A DNA stretch of 64,000 nt from Maylandia zebra (taxonomy: Eukaryota > Chordata > Actinopteri > Cichliformes > Cichlidae): the NCBI RefSeq assembly GCF_041146795.1, contig NC_135176.1, forward strand, positions 15,183,286 through 15,247,285, in the 5' to 3' direction. Of the stretch, positions 35,457-47,700 are shown in pieces. Made by a program: the position numbers and the translations under genes. A model generated the notes under the pieces. The model saw only the letters and a program-made list of their open reading frames with translations. It had not been told where the DNA came from and did no database searches. Each line of letters opens with the position of its first letter. The first letter of the stretch is position 1.

Positions 35457-38400
35457 GCATACTATCTTTCTTTCTTTCTTTCTTTCTTTGCATGCTATCT
35501 TTAACACTGTTTGTTCTTTCAGGAGGGACTGTGCTGTTTGAGGTGGATTGCACAAAGCTGGGGGAATGCGCCTCTCTGCAGGGCCATCTGTTTGACCGTG
35601 TGGTGTTCAACTTCCCTCACTGTGGGCGAAAGAGTGGGGTTAAAAAGAACAGAGAACTTCTCAGAAACTTCTTCCTCAGGTAGGACTGCATCATGCCATG
35701 ATCACAACATCATCACATGCATCACTTGCATTCATTTCTATCTATGCAAGAAGCCTAAAAGAGGCTTTTGATGCCTCAAGCTCATCATTATTGGGGCTTA
35801 AAAGTTTGTATGTGTTTTTCAGTTTGTTTTTATAACAGTTTATATCCCTTTTTATGTGACATGAACTGGAATAATTGCAATTTATTGCCTCAATATAATT
35901 GATATCATCACTTAATCTTGCTTCTTGTGTCTACTTAAGGTGTTTTAGGCAACTAATGACCAGGTTATGAAAGCTTCTACAGGATGCTCAGACCCTTCTA
36001 GCTGTTATTTGATCGAATAGTTACTGATTTAAATAAATATGTAAACAGTTTTAATGGCACAATGAACGGAGAGAACCACCTGAAATAATAAAGCTTGTTT
36101 CTCTGTGGTAAGGCCTTGTTACCATGGGGAAAGGGCAGATTTGTTGTGAAAATAGCCTTTTACCCCCACTGTCACTATCAAAAGGTCAGTTTTTCGTTCT
36201 GGTTTTCTGATTTCTGTGGCAGTCTCAGCAGGAGGTGCACCCGCCTGTCAGGAGACTGGGAGTCTCGCACTTCATTATTTTTTTTTCTGGCTTGGCACTG
36301 TGATCTCAAAATGATATCATCATTTAACCTTGTTTATTGTGCCTACTGCAACATGTTTTTAAATTAAAAATTGGAACTGTTTATATCGGATAGTGAATGG
36401 TCGTGCTTGAAATTCTTTTTATTTATTTAGTATAATTCTGCAGAAAACACAAAATAATAAAGCCTGTGGTGACAGGTTAATTTATTTTGCTACCTTGGAA
36501 AAAAAGGCAGATTTATTGAGAAAACTGCTTTTCCCTCAATGCCAGTATCAAAATCTGATTATCTGCTATCCGGTTTTCTTATCTGGTTCTCATTGAGTCT
36601 CACTAGCAGCCCTGAAGCATGCCCGCCTGTGAGTTCGCTTGGTGTCTAGCACTTTATTAAAGTTTTTCCTTGCTTAATTGTTTCTTTTGATCTCTAATAA
36701 ATAAAGAGGAAATAAACTTTTTTTTCTTGCGATCACTAAATAACAAACCTGCTATCGTGAGAAATTGAGCTGTGTTATTGCAGGGTAACTGAATAATAAT
36801 ATTTGCTTCTTTGGTTATTAGAAAATAATCCTTTATGTATGTGTCATACATGTATTGACATTTTAAAATGTGAATTTGTTGTTCTTCCAGTTGTGTTCAA
36901 GTGTTGGCTGAAAGTGGGGAGGTTCACGTCTCCTTGTGCAACGGACAAGGAGGAACACCAGCGGACCAGCCGAAGCGAGAGTGGCACAACAGCTGGCAGG
37001 CGGTTGCCATGGCAGCGGAGGCAGATCTAATTCTGAGTGCCATCCACCCTTTTGAAAGTGATAAGCACCAGAGCTACAAGTGCACTGGATACAGGTAAGG
37101 AGTAAAGGTGAGTCTATGTATAGAAGCAACCCAGCTGTATCTCTTTGTTTGTTTTCCTTGTATGTTTGCATGCCTGGCACTAATGATGATATCGCTGCTG
37201 AACAGGAGCCAGGATAAAGGCTTCCATGTGGAGAAAGCTTTGGTCCACATGTTTACTCGCAGCATCCCCTACACTCCTGCTCATTTGCTGAAGGTGGAGG
37301 AGGTCGTTGAAGGAGAGAAAGTGCAGTACGAAATACCAGCAGAGCTCAGTGATTACATATTCAGGTACAGTAACACAGTGGCTACCCGGGTGTTTGCACC
37401 ACCAACACACACACATAAATCACATAAATATAATTACAACCTCTTTTCTTTCATCAGGAGATTTCTCTACTCAGATTCTGTCCACCCTGTCAAGTTGGTG
37501 CAAGATTTTCTTCTCGAAGGTCTGGCGAAGAAATGGCCGGTCTCCATGATGACAGAGACCATCCCCTTCCTCCTCACAGCAAAACAGCTGCAGACACACT
37601 GCTGTGGCATCGATGGCGCACAATGCTACTGGATCCACCTGCTTCAGAAAGACCTCACCTCTGACACTGATACCTCTGCAGACAAAGAAAATGATCCGAG
37701 ACCCACAGAAACTCTGCTGCCCACATGTCTTGCCTCAAATAAAGGAGGTAGGGTGAGAATCAAAGGAGTTGAGAGCTTCAGGTCAGCATGCTCTCTTGAC
37801 ATTGATCCTGAAGGGGAAAGTGGTATGCACATGCTACGTCCATCATTGCTCCCTCAGATGGAAGAGCTTCTAGCTAAAAAAGAGGCGATAATTAACGCCG
37901 ATGGTCATGGTGACTGTGAGGGGAGTGATGACAGTGAAGGAAATGAGAAGGATGAGTCCTGTGGGAGCTGTAATGGTGTTACCAGCTTGTTATATGGAAT
38001 TAGTGGTGTGGTTTTCAGAAATGTACCCATCGGCCTCTGGGCTATGCCTGCCTTTCACGAGCTCCTCATCCAAGGTGTTTTTCCTTCAGAAAGTGAGCCG
38101 GGTAAATTGCTCGGAGAAAAGCTGGAAACGCTACTTGCTCCTTTTGGTGTCTCCATAGTAACAGAGCAGGGAGGTCTGCGTCTGAAAGCGCAGCCAGTGG
38201 GTTTGGTTGGTAAGGTGTTTGCAAGCGATGTAAGTGACAACAACAATCATGTCCGCATCACTGCGTCTCTAAATTTGGACCTACTCGCCGTGCTCCTGTT
38301 CTCGCTCCCTGACTGGAGGCTGCTTTGGTCACATGACCCACGTTTCTTAAAACAATTTTCATCCCACCCATCGCCGGGGACTCCGTTTCATCCTTTTTGC

Positions 38401-38679
38401 CTGTATCCCGAACCTTTCACCTTTGACATCAGCTTCTGGACTGGGCCTACGTGGGAGGAGAAGAATTTCCACGCGGTGGTCCGAGAGGCTAGTTGTGGGA
38501 CCGTGGAGCAAGTTAAACTCATTGACAGGTTCTCACATCCTGATCTGAGCCAGACCAGTTACTGCTACAGACTCATCTACCACTCACACACACATGCTCT
38601 GTCACACACACGAGCACTCCAGTTTCACAAACACTTGGAGACTCTACTTTCCTCTCGATTACAAGTCACCATCAGGTAG
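35162..38679 (+). CDS. fdxacb1: Ferredoxin-fold anticodon-binding domain-containing protein 1
   Basis: Poorly understood protein that fuses a BMT5-like (DUF2431) methyltransferase-type fold to the anticodon-binding domain of phenylalanyl-tRNA synthetase; its substrate is not known. Exons 35162-35339, 35523-35679, 36891-37094, 37206-37364 and 37458-38679 join in frame to 639 residues (human 624). The N-terminus has the glycine loop LMVGEGNFSFSASACQLY (8-25), then VFNFPHCGRKSGVKKNRELL, then REWHNSWQAVAMAAEADLIL and YKCTGYRSQDKGFHVEKAL, all strongly family-like. The FDX-ACB domain fills the last ~95 residues (FDISFWTGPTWEEKNFH ... SYCYRLIYHSH). MSPSRAVLMVGEG parallels the human start MAPRRLLLVGEG. 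The middle (about 330-420) is acidic and poorly conserved. Intron 4 (93 nt) has no stop in frame. Confidence 0.92.
35404..35489 (+). repeat. (TTTC)n microsatellite in fdxacb1 intron 1
   Basis: About 13 TTTC units, a spacer 'gcatactat', about 6 more units, then 'gcatgctat': a compound, internally duplicated repeat. It lies 33 bp before the exon 2 acceptor and may serve as its pyrimidine tract. Confidence 0.95.
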
Positions 38680-38865
38680 CCATCACTTGAAACTCAGAGA
38701 AGAACGGCGATTTACACTCTTACCTTTAAGAGGCATATCTGCATAGAAAATGATAAATGTGTAATCTGCAGCTAAACAGTGTTTACAGTTGTTGAGGTGT
38801 TGTTTGCTCTATTGTGTCTACATTGTGATTGTAATTCTGTGTATATGTTTGTGCTTCAAGGAAAC

Positions 38866-38871
38866 AATAAA
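38866..38871 (+). terminator. Poly(A) signal of fdxacb1
   Basis: AATAAA 187 bp after the stop, followed by a T/G-rich stretch. Confidence 0.75.
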
Positions 38872-40482
38872 TCTGTTATTTAATGTAAATTTTTGGCCTC
38901 TGGAGTTACTGTAAAAGAGTAAAAGACACATATGGTGCACCACATGGCAACATCGTGACACTGACATAAAGTAAACAATTCTCAATAAGAACAGACTGAG
39001 ATTAGTTAGTGGTCACATTACACACACGTTGTAAAGATGTAAAAAAAATAAAATAAATTCCTTTATCTAACTGTGTCACAAAAGAATAAACACTTACCAC
39101 AGTACTCTGCAAAAGTCTTCAGCCACCCATAATTTGTTTATATTTTGTGTCCAGGGAGTCAGACTTTCTTGCAGTTTTAAAATAGTCTTGTTTTCTTTCT
39201 GACTTCATTCAAACATAAAAAAGAAACCTAATAAGTGTTGTATCTACACATAATAGACAACCTAACAAAAAACTGTTTTAAATTGTACCTTTAGGCACTT
39301 TGTTACTAGCAGCCTTTTATGAAAGCACATAATTTGTTGCCATTCCTTTAGTTGAAACATGATGTTATGGAGTGATGAATCCAAATTAAAAAAATGTTTT
39401 AACTCAAATTTTAATCATATGTACGGAGGATGTCCGGAGAGATGTACGAGAGCCTCTCTCATTGTTAGGGCTGCGTTTCACCTAGTGGTGTTGTTAAAAC
39501 TGGAGAAATAATAAACACAGAAAAAGTACCATCAGATTCTGACCCACCATGCAATGCTTTCTGGAAAGTTTCTGATTGCCAACAGCTTTATTTTTAGCAT
39601 GTCAATGATAACAAAAACACTGCTAATGCAGTGAAACCATGGCTCGATAGAAAGACTCACAATGTAACACTATCATTCACTGATTGGTCTCCCCAATGCC
39701 TCAAACTTTTTGAAGCTTTGAAGACATGACATGACAAGAAAGTTTACCTAAAAGCGTTCAGGCTATGTTAAAAAATAAAGGTGGTCACACATGTGGGGCA
39801 GCAAATGCAAAGGTTATATACATTTCACTAGAGCAGGTTCTATGAGTCACGGTACTTTCAGCAAGGAAAATGTGATGAAAATTATTACTTGTGAGATTTT
39901 TTAAGATGTTTTAAAAAAAATGTAACTTTACTTTGCAGCAACACAGATCAAATCCAAGGGAAGAGTTGCGGAGAAAAGATTAAATAGAGACAATATCATA
40001 AGATCTGAAAATTAACAAAGGTTTTTAACAGTTGAAACAAAGCCCAGTTTGGTGATTTTTGCCAAAAATTCAGAGGTCAAAATGTAATTTTTGTAATTCC
40101 TCCTGGTTTCATTGAAAGTTTAGTCTGTGAACTGACCTAAAACTGGAACTAAAAATTTATCTTAGGTCTAATTTTCAGTAAGCACTGATGCATGTTTTAT
40201 TGCCTTTACAGAGTGCTGAGTTCGCGTTTATTTGAACTTCTTTGATTGACCTTACCCCCACACACATTTCCTTATTTTATTTAAACGTTTTTATTTATTT
40301 ATTTTTAATAACAAATACGTTTAAATAAATAAAAGTAATCTAAAGCGAACCGAAACTTTACTGAATCGCAGTAAAGAGTACTTGTAACTTAAGCGCTTAA
40401 TTGAACTGTATGATTAGAGCTGTCAATATCCGGACACAGCCGAAAATGAACGAATCGCGACTCGGGAGCAGTACCGTCGGTA
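38872..40482. other. Spacer between fdxacb1 and alg9
   Basis: Tandem genes. The left half holds a Tc1-like relic (about 39,101-39,800) and the right end holds the alg9 promoter. Between them is AT-rich sequence with no recognisable gene. Confidence 0.55.
39101..39800. mobile_element. Second relic of the Tc1-like family seen at 1,135
   Basis: Starts 'agtactctgcaaaagtcttc' and later has 'gttcaggctatgttaaaaaa' and 'aaggtggtcacac', matching the copy at 1135-1790 and the family consensus as I remember it. Its right end is unclear and it keeps no coding frame. Confidence 0.5.
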
Positions 40483-40493
40483 AACATGGCGGC
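40483..40493 (+). promoter_or_regulatory. YY1-type site over the alg9 start codon
   Basis: AACATGGCGGC matches the YY1 consensus (AAnATGGCGGC) and overlaps the ATG. YY1 sites at the start of translation are known in many TATA-less housekeeping genes. Use here is inferred. Confidence 0.5.
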
Positions 40494-43400
40494 CAAGGCG
40501 CTTCGGCAGCGAACCAGGCGAGGCAGCAGACAAGATGCAAACAACGTGAACGTCCCCGCCGAAACTCGGGCACCCAAAGAGGAGAAAGTCACCGATGACA
40601 GCAAAATCACAGAGACTCGGCAAGAGTGAGTATGAATCCAGAGGAGACACAAGCTGCATGAGGAGGTGTGACTGACAGCCTGAGCAGGGGAAGCTAGCTA
40701 AGCTAGCTACTTTGATACCTTAGTAAGTTTTGACTGTAACGACACGATAACAACGCCTGGCAATGACCATTGAACAAACTACACCAGTGTGTATTTACAT
40801 TAATATGAACCACAGTGGCTGTTTAGCTGTGTGTCCACCGTACTAACTAAGTTGCGTTGTTTATGTTTTAGCGGAGCAGTAAATCGCAGTGGTCAGCTCC
40901 ATTCATTCTGTTAGTGTCAGATATGTGGTAACTGGCTGTGGTGCCAGTTGTGGCGTGGGTAAACTCGTGCTCTGGACCGACACAAACACTTGTTTGAGAC
41001 GATTGGGTGGTGTTGTTGTTGGGGAAAGTGACAATTTGTAAGGTGACGTGTCATAAAATACGCAACGTGAGGGTCAGGGCTGAGCTGCAGCTGAGCCGAC
41101 TATAATCTGACTAATCTGATGATGGGCGCGAACAAAGGAAACACTGCAACACATAAGCAACACTGTGAACGCAAATCACACGTTTGTATTAGTGTGACCA
41201 TCCACACAGTTCTCTTTACACGAGAAGTTATTATAACTGTTAGACAATAAAGATATAAGTATTTCCTAACCGATAGAAAGTGCACATTATTTATATATTT
41301 TACAAGATGACGGTGTGATCGGCTGTGATGTGTGGTTCGGAGTCAGATCTGGAGGTGGCAGAGTTGAAATGATAACATTTTAACTGGGAGTGATCATAAT
41401 TGACAGAAATGAGAATATCTGCTCAGACCAGAATCATATGTATACGCTGCTCAGAAAAAATTAACTAACACTTAGAAAAAAACATCAAATCGCAATGGGA
41501 AAAAATCTAGCTGGGTATCTATGCTCAGATGGACTGGATAATGCGTTAGGAATGAAATGATACCACATTGTTTGATGGAAGACACCCAGAAGTGATAAAT
41601 TGATGAGACAGGATAGTTGCTGCTGCTGAAATTCCATTGCAGCAACTCAAAATGCCACTTAGGAGTTTGTATGGTCCTATGTGGTGCTAATAAGATGTGG
41701 GATGGTGTCCTGGGGGATGTCCTTGCAGAGCTGGACCAGGGCATCACTGAGCTGTCTAAGGTGCAACCTGGTGGAGTCGGATGACCAAAACATAATGTCC
41801 CGTTTTGGTCAGGCTAAAACAAAGCCAGTCATTGATATCAATTCCTTCATCCTTCAGAGGACGTTGGGTTCTCAGGCCACCCTCGTGAAGTCTGTTTTAG
41901 ATTTTTTGGTCAGATATATTCACACCTGTGGCATGCTGGAGGTTATTTTGTAGTTCTGGTAGTGCTCATCCTGTTGCTCTTTGCACAAAGGAGCAGATAC
42001 CGGTAATACTCATGGGTTAAGGACCTTGTGCAGCCCTGTTCAGTTATCCTAGAGTAGCTGCCTGTCTCCTGGAATCTTTCCCATGCTCTTGAAACTGTCC
42101 TGGGAAACACAAAAAGCCTTCTGGCAATGCCACATATTGATGTGCATCCTGGAGCAGTTGGACTACCTGTGCAACCTCTGTAGGGCCCAGGTATTGCCTC
42201 ATGATACCAGTAGTGACACTGACCCTGGCCAAATGCAAAACTAGTGAAAAAACAGTCAGAAAACATGACTAAGGAAAATGTCAGCAGCCTCCACCATGTA
42301 AAACATTCCTGTTATAGGCAAGTCTCATTGTTGTCCCTCAGTGGACCCGTTATTAATGTCATTAAAAGAAAAGCAGCCCTCTCTGTTATTTAACTCACCA
42401 ATATTTGATTAGCCATTGTAAAAAAAAAAAAAAATACAGAGAAATATGGAACTATATAAATTTTTGTGTGAAAAAAGTTTGTTGATGCTGATATTTCTTA
42501 TACTAAAATAAATATCACACTGGCTCTCTTTTTGTTGTTAATAACTCACAAAAAAACCATTGGTTTAAATAATTTATCAGATACTTTTAAAATACAAAAT
42601 CCAGAGGCAGGATAAGAAACCTAAAAGGTGAAAAGAAATTGGAGAAAAATATAGAAACAATAAAAACATTTGAAATTGTTATTCACAATAGTACTAATAA
42701 TGTTGGTTTGGAAAAGAGAGAAACTGTTTAAAGAGTATTTCCTAAAGTAAATCTGAAACTGGAATAAATTTGGAGAAAATATTTAAGTGTTTTGTAAAAG
42801 TGAACAGAAATGTGAGCTGGAAATACACCACAATTTGATACCACACATGCACATTTTGGGATTATCTGTGTTATCTTAATTGGTATTTTATTAAAAGCAG
42901 GCACACGAGTGTAGTAAAGCAGTTAAACTGGTATGTGATAAAACACCCACTCAGTGCTCACATAAATGTTTATATTATTTAAGATATAGACAATTTATTT
43001 TTTATTTGTGTAAAGGGAACGTTCTGATTTATATTAGCATAAATATATACATATGCATTGAATGAATGTTCATATTAATCTTTTTTTTTGTAATAGGTCA
43101 ATAAGTCGTGGGGGGCAGGTATGGGCTCCAGAAGGTTCGACTGCATTTAAATGCCTGCTCTCTGCACGCTTCTGTGCAGCTTTGCTCAGCAACATCTCCG
43201 ACTGCGATGAGACGTTTAACTACTGGGAGCCTGTGAGTACTGATCTCTGCTGTGGGGCATTTGAAAGTGCCATAGTGTAGGGCTGTTTGATATAACGATA
43301 TATATCGGATGACGATATAAAAACATCTATCGTTTCCTATTACGCTATCGTTTGTTTTGTGGTGTCGTAAAATAAACTGTTTACAGCAATGTTTTTTCGT

Positions 43401-44627
43401 TGTTTTGATGGTCACTGTAGTGGCTATATTAATTTCTTAAAGTTCTCTCTTTCTCTTACCACACTATGGACGAACAAGCGTCTGTTTTTACCTGTTGTCT
43501 TTAGCAACAATGATGGTAAAACCACCGCGTGGCTTGTTTGTTTTCCTCGTAAACCTTTCACAATAAAGCTCAAGATCCTGTTGAGACTTTTCAAAATAAA
43601 CTGAATCACGTGAAAGAGTATGCAGAGAGTTTACGGATGAGAAGCAAACACTTCACGCAAGTTGAGTTGCCAGAGATTTACAGAATTTACAGAAAATGTT
43701 ACATTTTTGTGATTTATATCGTTGTCAGAGCGATAAATGTGTTATATCGGGATATGAGATTTTGGTCATATCGCACAGCCCTACCATAGTGTGTTGTGTG
43801 ACAGTTTTTCTAATGCCTGCTTCAGAATCATTTTGTAGCATCTCTCTCTTGTTCCAATGGATTATGTTTGTCTTTTATTCCTGTGTTCTGACAGATGCAC
43901 TACTTGCTCTACGGCACAGGAATGCAAACATGGGAATACTCTCCACTGTATGCCATCCGGTCCTATGCTTACTTATGGTTACATGCACTTCCTGCTTGCT
44001 TGCACGCCCATGTTCTACAGACAAACAAGGTAAGTATCGCAAGCTCGGATTTTGCCATGTGTTGACGTTCCTGTATTTTATAATAGGGATGCACCGATTC
44101 TGAAATTCTATGCTGATCCTAACACCACAGTGAATGCATTCTGTGTAAAATCTAACAAGCTCATCATCAGTATACTTTTTCTTTTTAAAATTGAAAACTA
44201 TATTTACCTGCAGGACATGCTACTTCTATTAGAAGAAGCTTTAAACTAAAATCTGGATAGACTAAAAAGTTCAATATTCCTCCACGGGGCATCTAAAGTT
44301 TAAAATACATGAATTCACACATGCGTGCACACACAGGTGCGTGTAACGTTATAGTGGGACATGTGCAGTAGTTTCAGGCTTGTGTTATGACTGTGTTGCA
44401 GGTGTTGGTGTTCTACTTTGTGCGATGTGTCTTAGCATTCTCCTGCTGTGTCTGTGAGCTCTATTTCTACAAGTGAGTTTACCCTCCTCTTAAATGCAAG
44501 GCATGTTAGCACTTTGGTGTTCACATTTTGGGATAATTTTGTAGATGTCTAGAATCATCTGTTACAAAGCAATTTTCCTGCAGCGTTTTTTTCTGATTAA
44601 GATATGTTACTAAAGTTAAGCATTTTT

Positions 44628-44709
<82 letters not shown>

Positions 44710-47700
44710 ACAGAGCAGTTTGTAAGAAGTTTGGTTTGCACGTGGGTCGTTTGATGTTGGCATTCCTCGTCCTGAGCACAGGAATGTTCTGCTCCTCTGC
44801 AGGTTGGTCGTGTTTAGCTACATTTCTGGGGACTATCAGTTGCCTCCATCCTTACATCTGTTGGTTTTTACATCGAGCAACTCATTACAAAGCCTTGCTT
44901 TTCTGGCCTTTTGGCAGATCACTGATCAAGAAGAGCAGAACTGCCACACGAACAGTGTGCAGTGTTTGCCTCTAAGGAACATTTCATATTTATGATTTAT
45001 TTCTCCTGTGCTCCCATTAACGCTGTAGGGATTGTAGGGACATTTTTGTGTTTGTGCTTAGTCTTTTTCTGATTAAAGTTTATTTCTTTCTCTACAGCTT
45101 TCCTACCTTCGTCTTTCTGTATGTACACAACACTGGTTGCCATGACGGGTTGGTTCCAAGACTCAACACCGTTAGCCATCATCGGCGTGGCTGCCGGCGC
45201 CATTGTTGGATGGCCATTCTCTGCATTGATCGGGTATGACTGTAAATACTGGCATTGCAGGCTTTTAACTATGTGTTAATTGTAATACAGCTTTTTTGAA
45301 AAAACTTTACACCTTAAAATTTTTTTTTACTTTATTCTGGATATAAATGTTTACGGGCTTGCTTGAATTTTCAGTGGAGTTTAATTCTTTTTAGTTAGTG
45401 CAATACAGCCAACCATTGACAACAAAAAATGTATCACTTGTATCACGTTACAATAACATATGAACTGGGATGAATGTGAGCCGGATCAGCTACTGTGTCA
45501 TTGAAGTTTCTTCTCTCTTGTTAGACTTCCAATTGCTTTCGACTTGCTTGTGTTGAAGAGGCAGTGGAAGAGTTTCATCACCTGGTCATTTATTGCTTTG
45601 CTTCTGCTGCTGGTAAGAATATAGAACTACTAGAATAATGGGTTTCTTTTCTGTCACAGGTAGAGCATTCCCCACAAAATCTCTGTGGACGTACCACAGG
45701 GGCAGGAATATAATAATGCATTTTGCTGTCATGTGTCACATTGTCACAACATATGTAAACTATACTAAAAAAATATTGGGCCACATACACCTACAGGTGC
45801 TGCTCGGCCATAGAAACCCATGTCATGACACTCTCAGTGGATAGTTTTTATGCTGATGGTTATTCCAGTGGAGGTTATTGAGTCAGGATGACACACTGTG
45901 CACACTGTGCACCTCAGCGCTCACTAACCTAACTCTGTAACTTTATGTCCTCTATCACTTTGTGGCTAAGTTACTGTGGTTCCTAAATCCTTCCACTTTG
46001 CAGGAACACCTCTTACAGCTGATTGTGGAATATCTAGTAGGGAAGGAATTTGACGAATTCATCTGTTGAAATGATGGCATCCTATTATAGCACTACGCTC
46101 AAAATCAGAGAGCTCTTCAGAATGATCCACTGTTTGACAGATATTTTTTAAAGCAGACTGCATAGTTAGGTTGGTGATTTTCTTTTAGTTTGTGGCAATG
46201 GGACGAAAAACACCTGAATTCAAAGATTTAAGAGGTGTGGCTTAACCCTTTTGTCCATCTGTATCTGTAGTTCTTTGTGAATTATAGCATATTTTTATGC
46301 AGGAGCTTAATGTTTATGTGACCTGCATCAGTTCACTTTCCTTCTCATCTTGTGTTCTCAGGTACCTCTGGTGGCGGTGGACTCTTTCTTTTATGGCAAA
46401 CTGGTCATAGCGCCACTCAATATTCTCCTGTACAATGTCTTTACACCACATGGGCCTGATCTATATGGTAAATGACCTGTTTTGTCACATTTAATACCTC
46501 AATACATCCACATGTGATATTTATATAAAGTATGAGATATTTAGGATATACAATGTTGGATATGCCTTTTATGAATTGCCTAATTTACTACAGTAACTGT
46601 TGGACTGATAATACGTCAATGACAATATCAAGCAAATATTAAGATTTAACAGTTTGTCGCTGCAGTTTTTGTTGGGCACAGGGTAACTTCTCTTGCTTTC
46701 TGTTGTTTAATTTCCAGGTACGGAGCCGTGGCATTTTTACTTTGTAAACGGCGTCCTGAACTTCAACCTGGTGTTTGCTCTGGCACTGTTTTCCCTGCCA
46801 CTCACTGCTCTCATGGAGACACTGTTACACAGGTTCAATGGTGTGTTTTCCTGCGTATGCACAAAATATGTTGATTTTGGCTTGTTACATTTACATTACA
46901 CTTGTAATGATTCACTCACCTATATACATTTGTTCGTGATTTAGTCCAGGTAGTTACCCTCATCTCACATTAACTCCGGTTAGCACTCTTCTAAGTCACT
47001 GTGCTCCACAGTGCAGTATATTCAGTATCTTCCAGCACATTTACAGGGTTTACCTTTTGTGATTTCACATCGTTGTACACACATGTGTTTTCTTCAGTGC
47101 AGAACCTGGGCCGCCCGTACTGGCTGACTCTGTCTCCCATGTATCTGTGGATGTTGGTTTTCTTCACTAGACCTCATAAAGAAGAGCGTTTTCTCTTTCC
47201 TATTTACCCTCTCATCTGCCTCAGCGGGGCAGTTGCCCTCTCCTCATTACAGGTGTAGTTTACCATTGTCTAATTTTGGCTTTCAAAGCAAAACAGCCTG
47301 CTGCGTTAGTTGATTTCAGCATTTTTAGGCCCATTTGGTCACAAATGTGCACGTAAATGAAATGGATTTTATTCATTTTATTTACAGAAATGCTACCACT
47401 TCCTGTTCCAGCGATACCGACTGGAACACTACACCGTCTCCTCGAACTGGTTGGCTTTAAGCGCAGTGGTGGTCTTCGCTGTGTTGTCACTGTCTCGTTC
47501 TGTCGCCCTCTTCAGAGGTTTGTGTGTGTGTCCCATTTTCCCTAAGCACCAGCACCAGCATCAGCATTGAGCGAAGGCTTATGATATTTTGGTCTGTTTA
47601 CAGGCTACCATGCCCCTCTGGACCTGTACCCAGAATTTCACCGCATTGCCAAGGATCCGACTCTTCACTCGGTCCCCGAAAGCAGGCCTGTCAGCGTATG

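Noticed and set aside
37108-38679. A single 523-codon open frame starting at 37,108
   Set aside because: Its first residues come from intron 3 and it runs through intron 4; the real fdxacb1 chain enters exon 4 at 37,206 by splicing. It reflects a stop-free 93-nt intron, not a separate gene.
41943-42266. Minus-strand 107-codon frame as a host gene
   Set aside because: It is the remnant helix-turn-helix head of a Tc1-like transposase inside the 41,443-42,430 relic.
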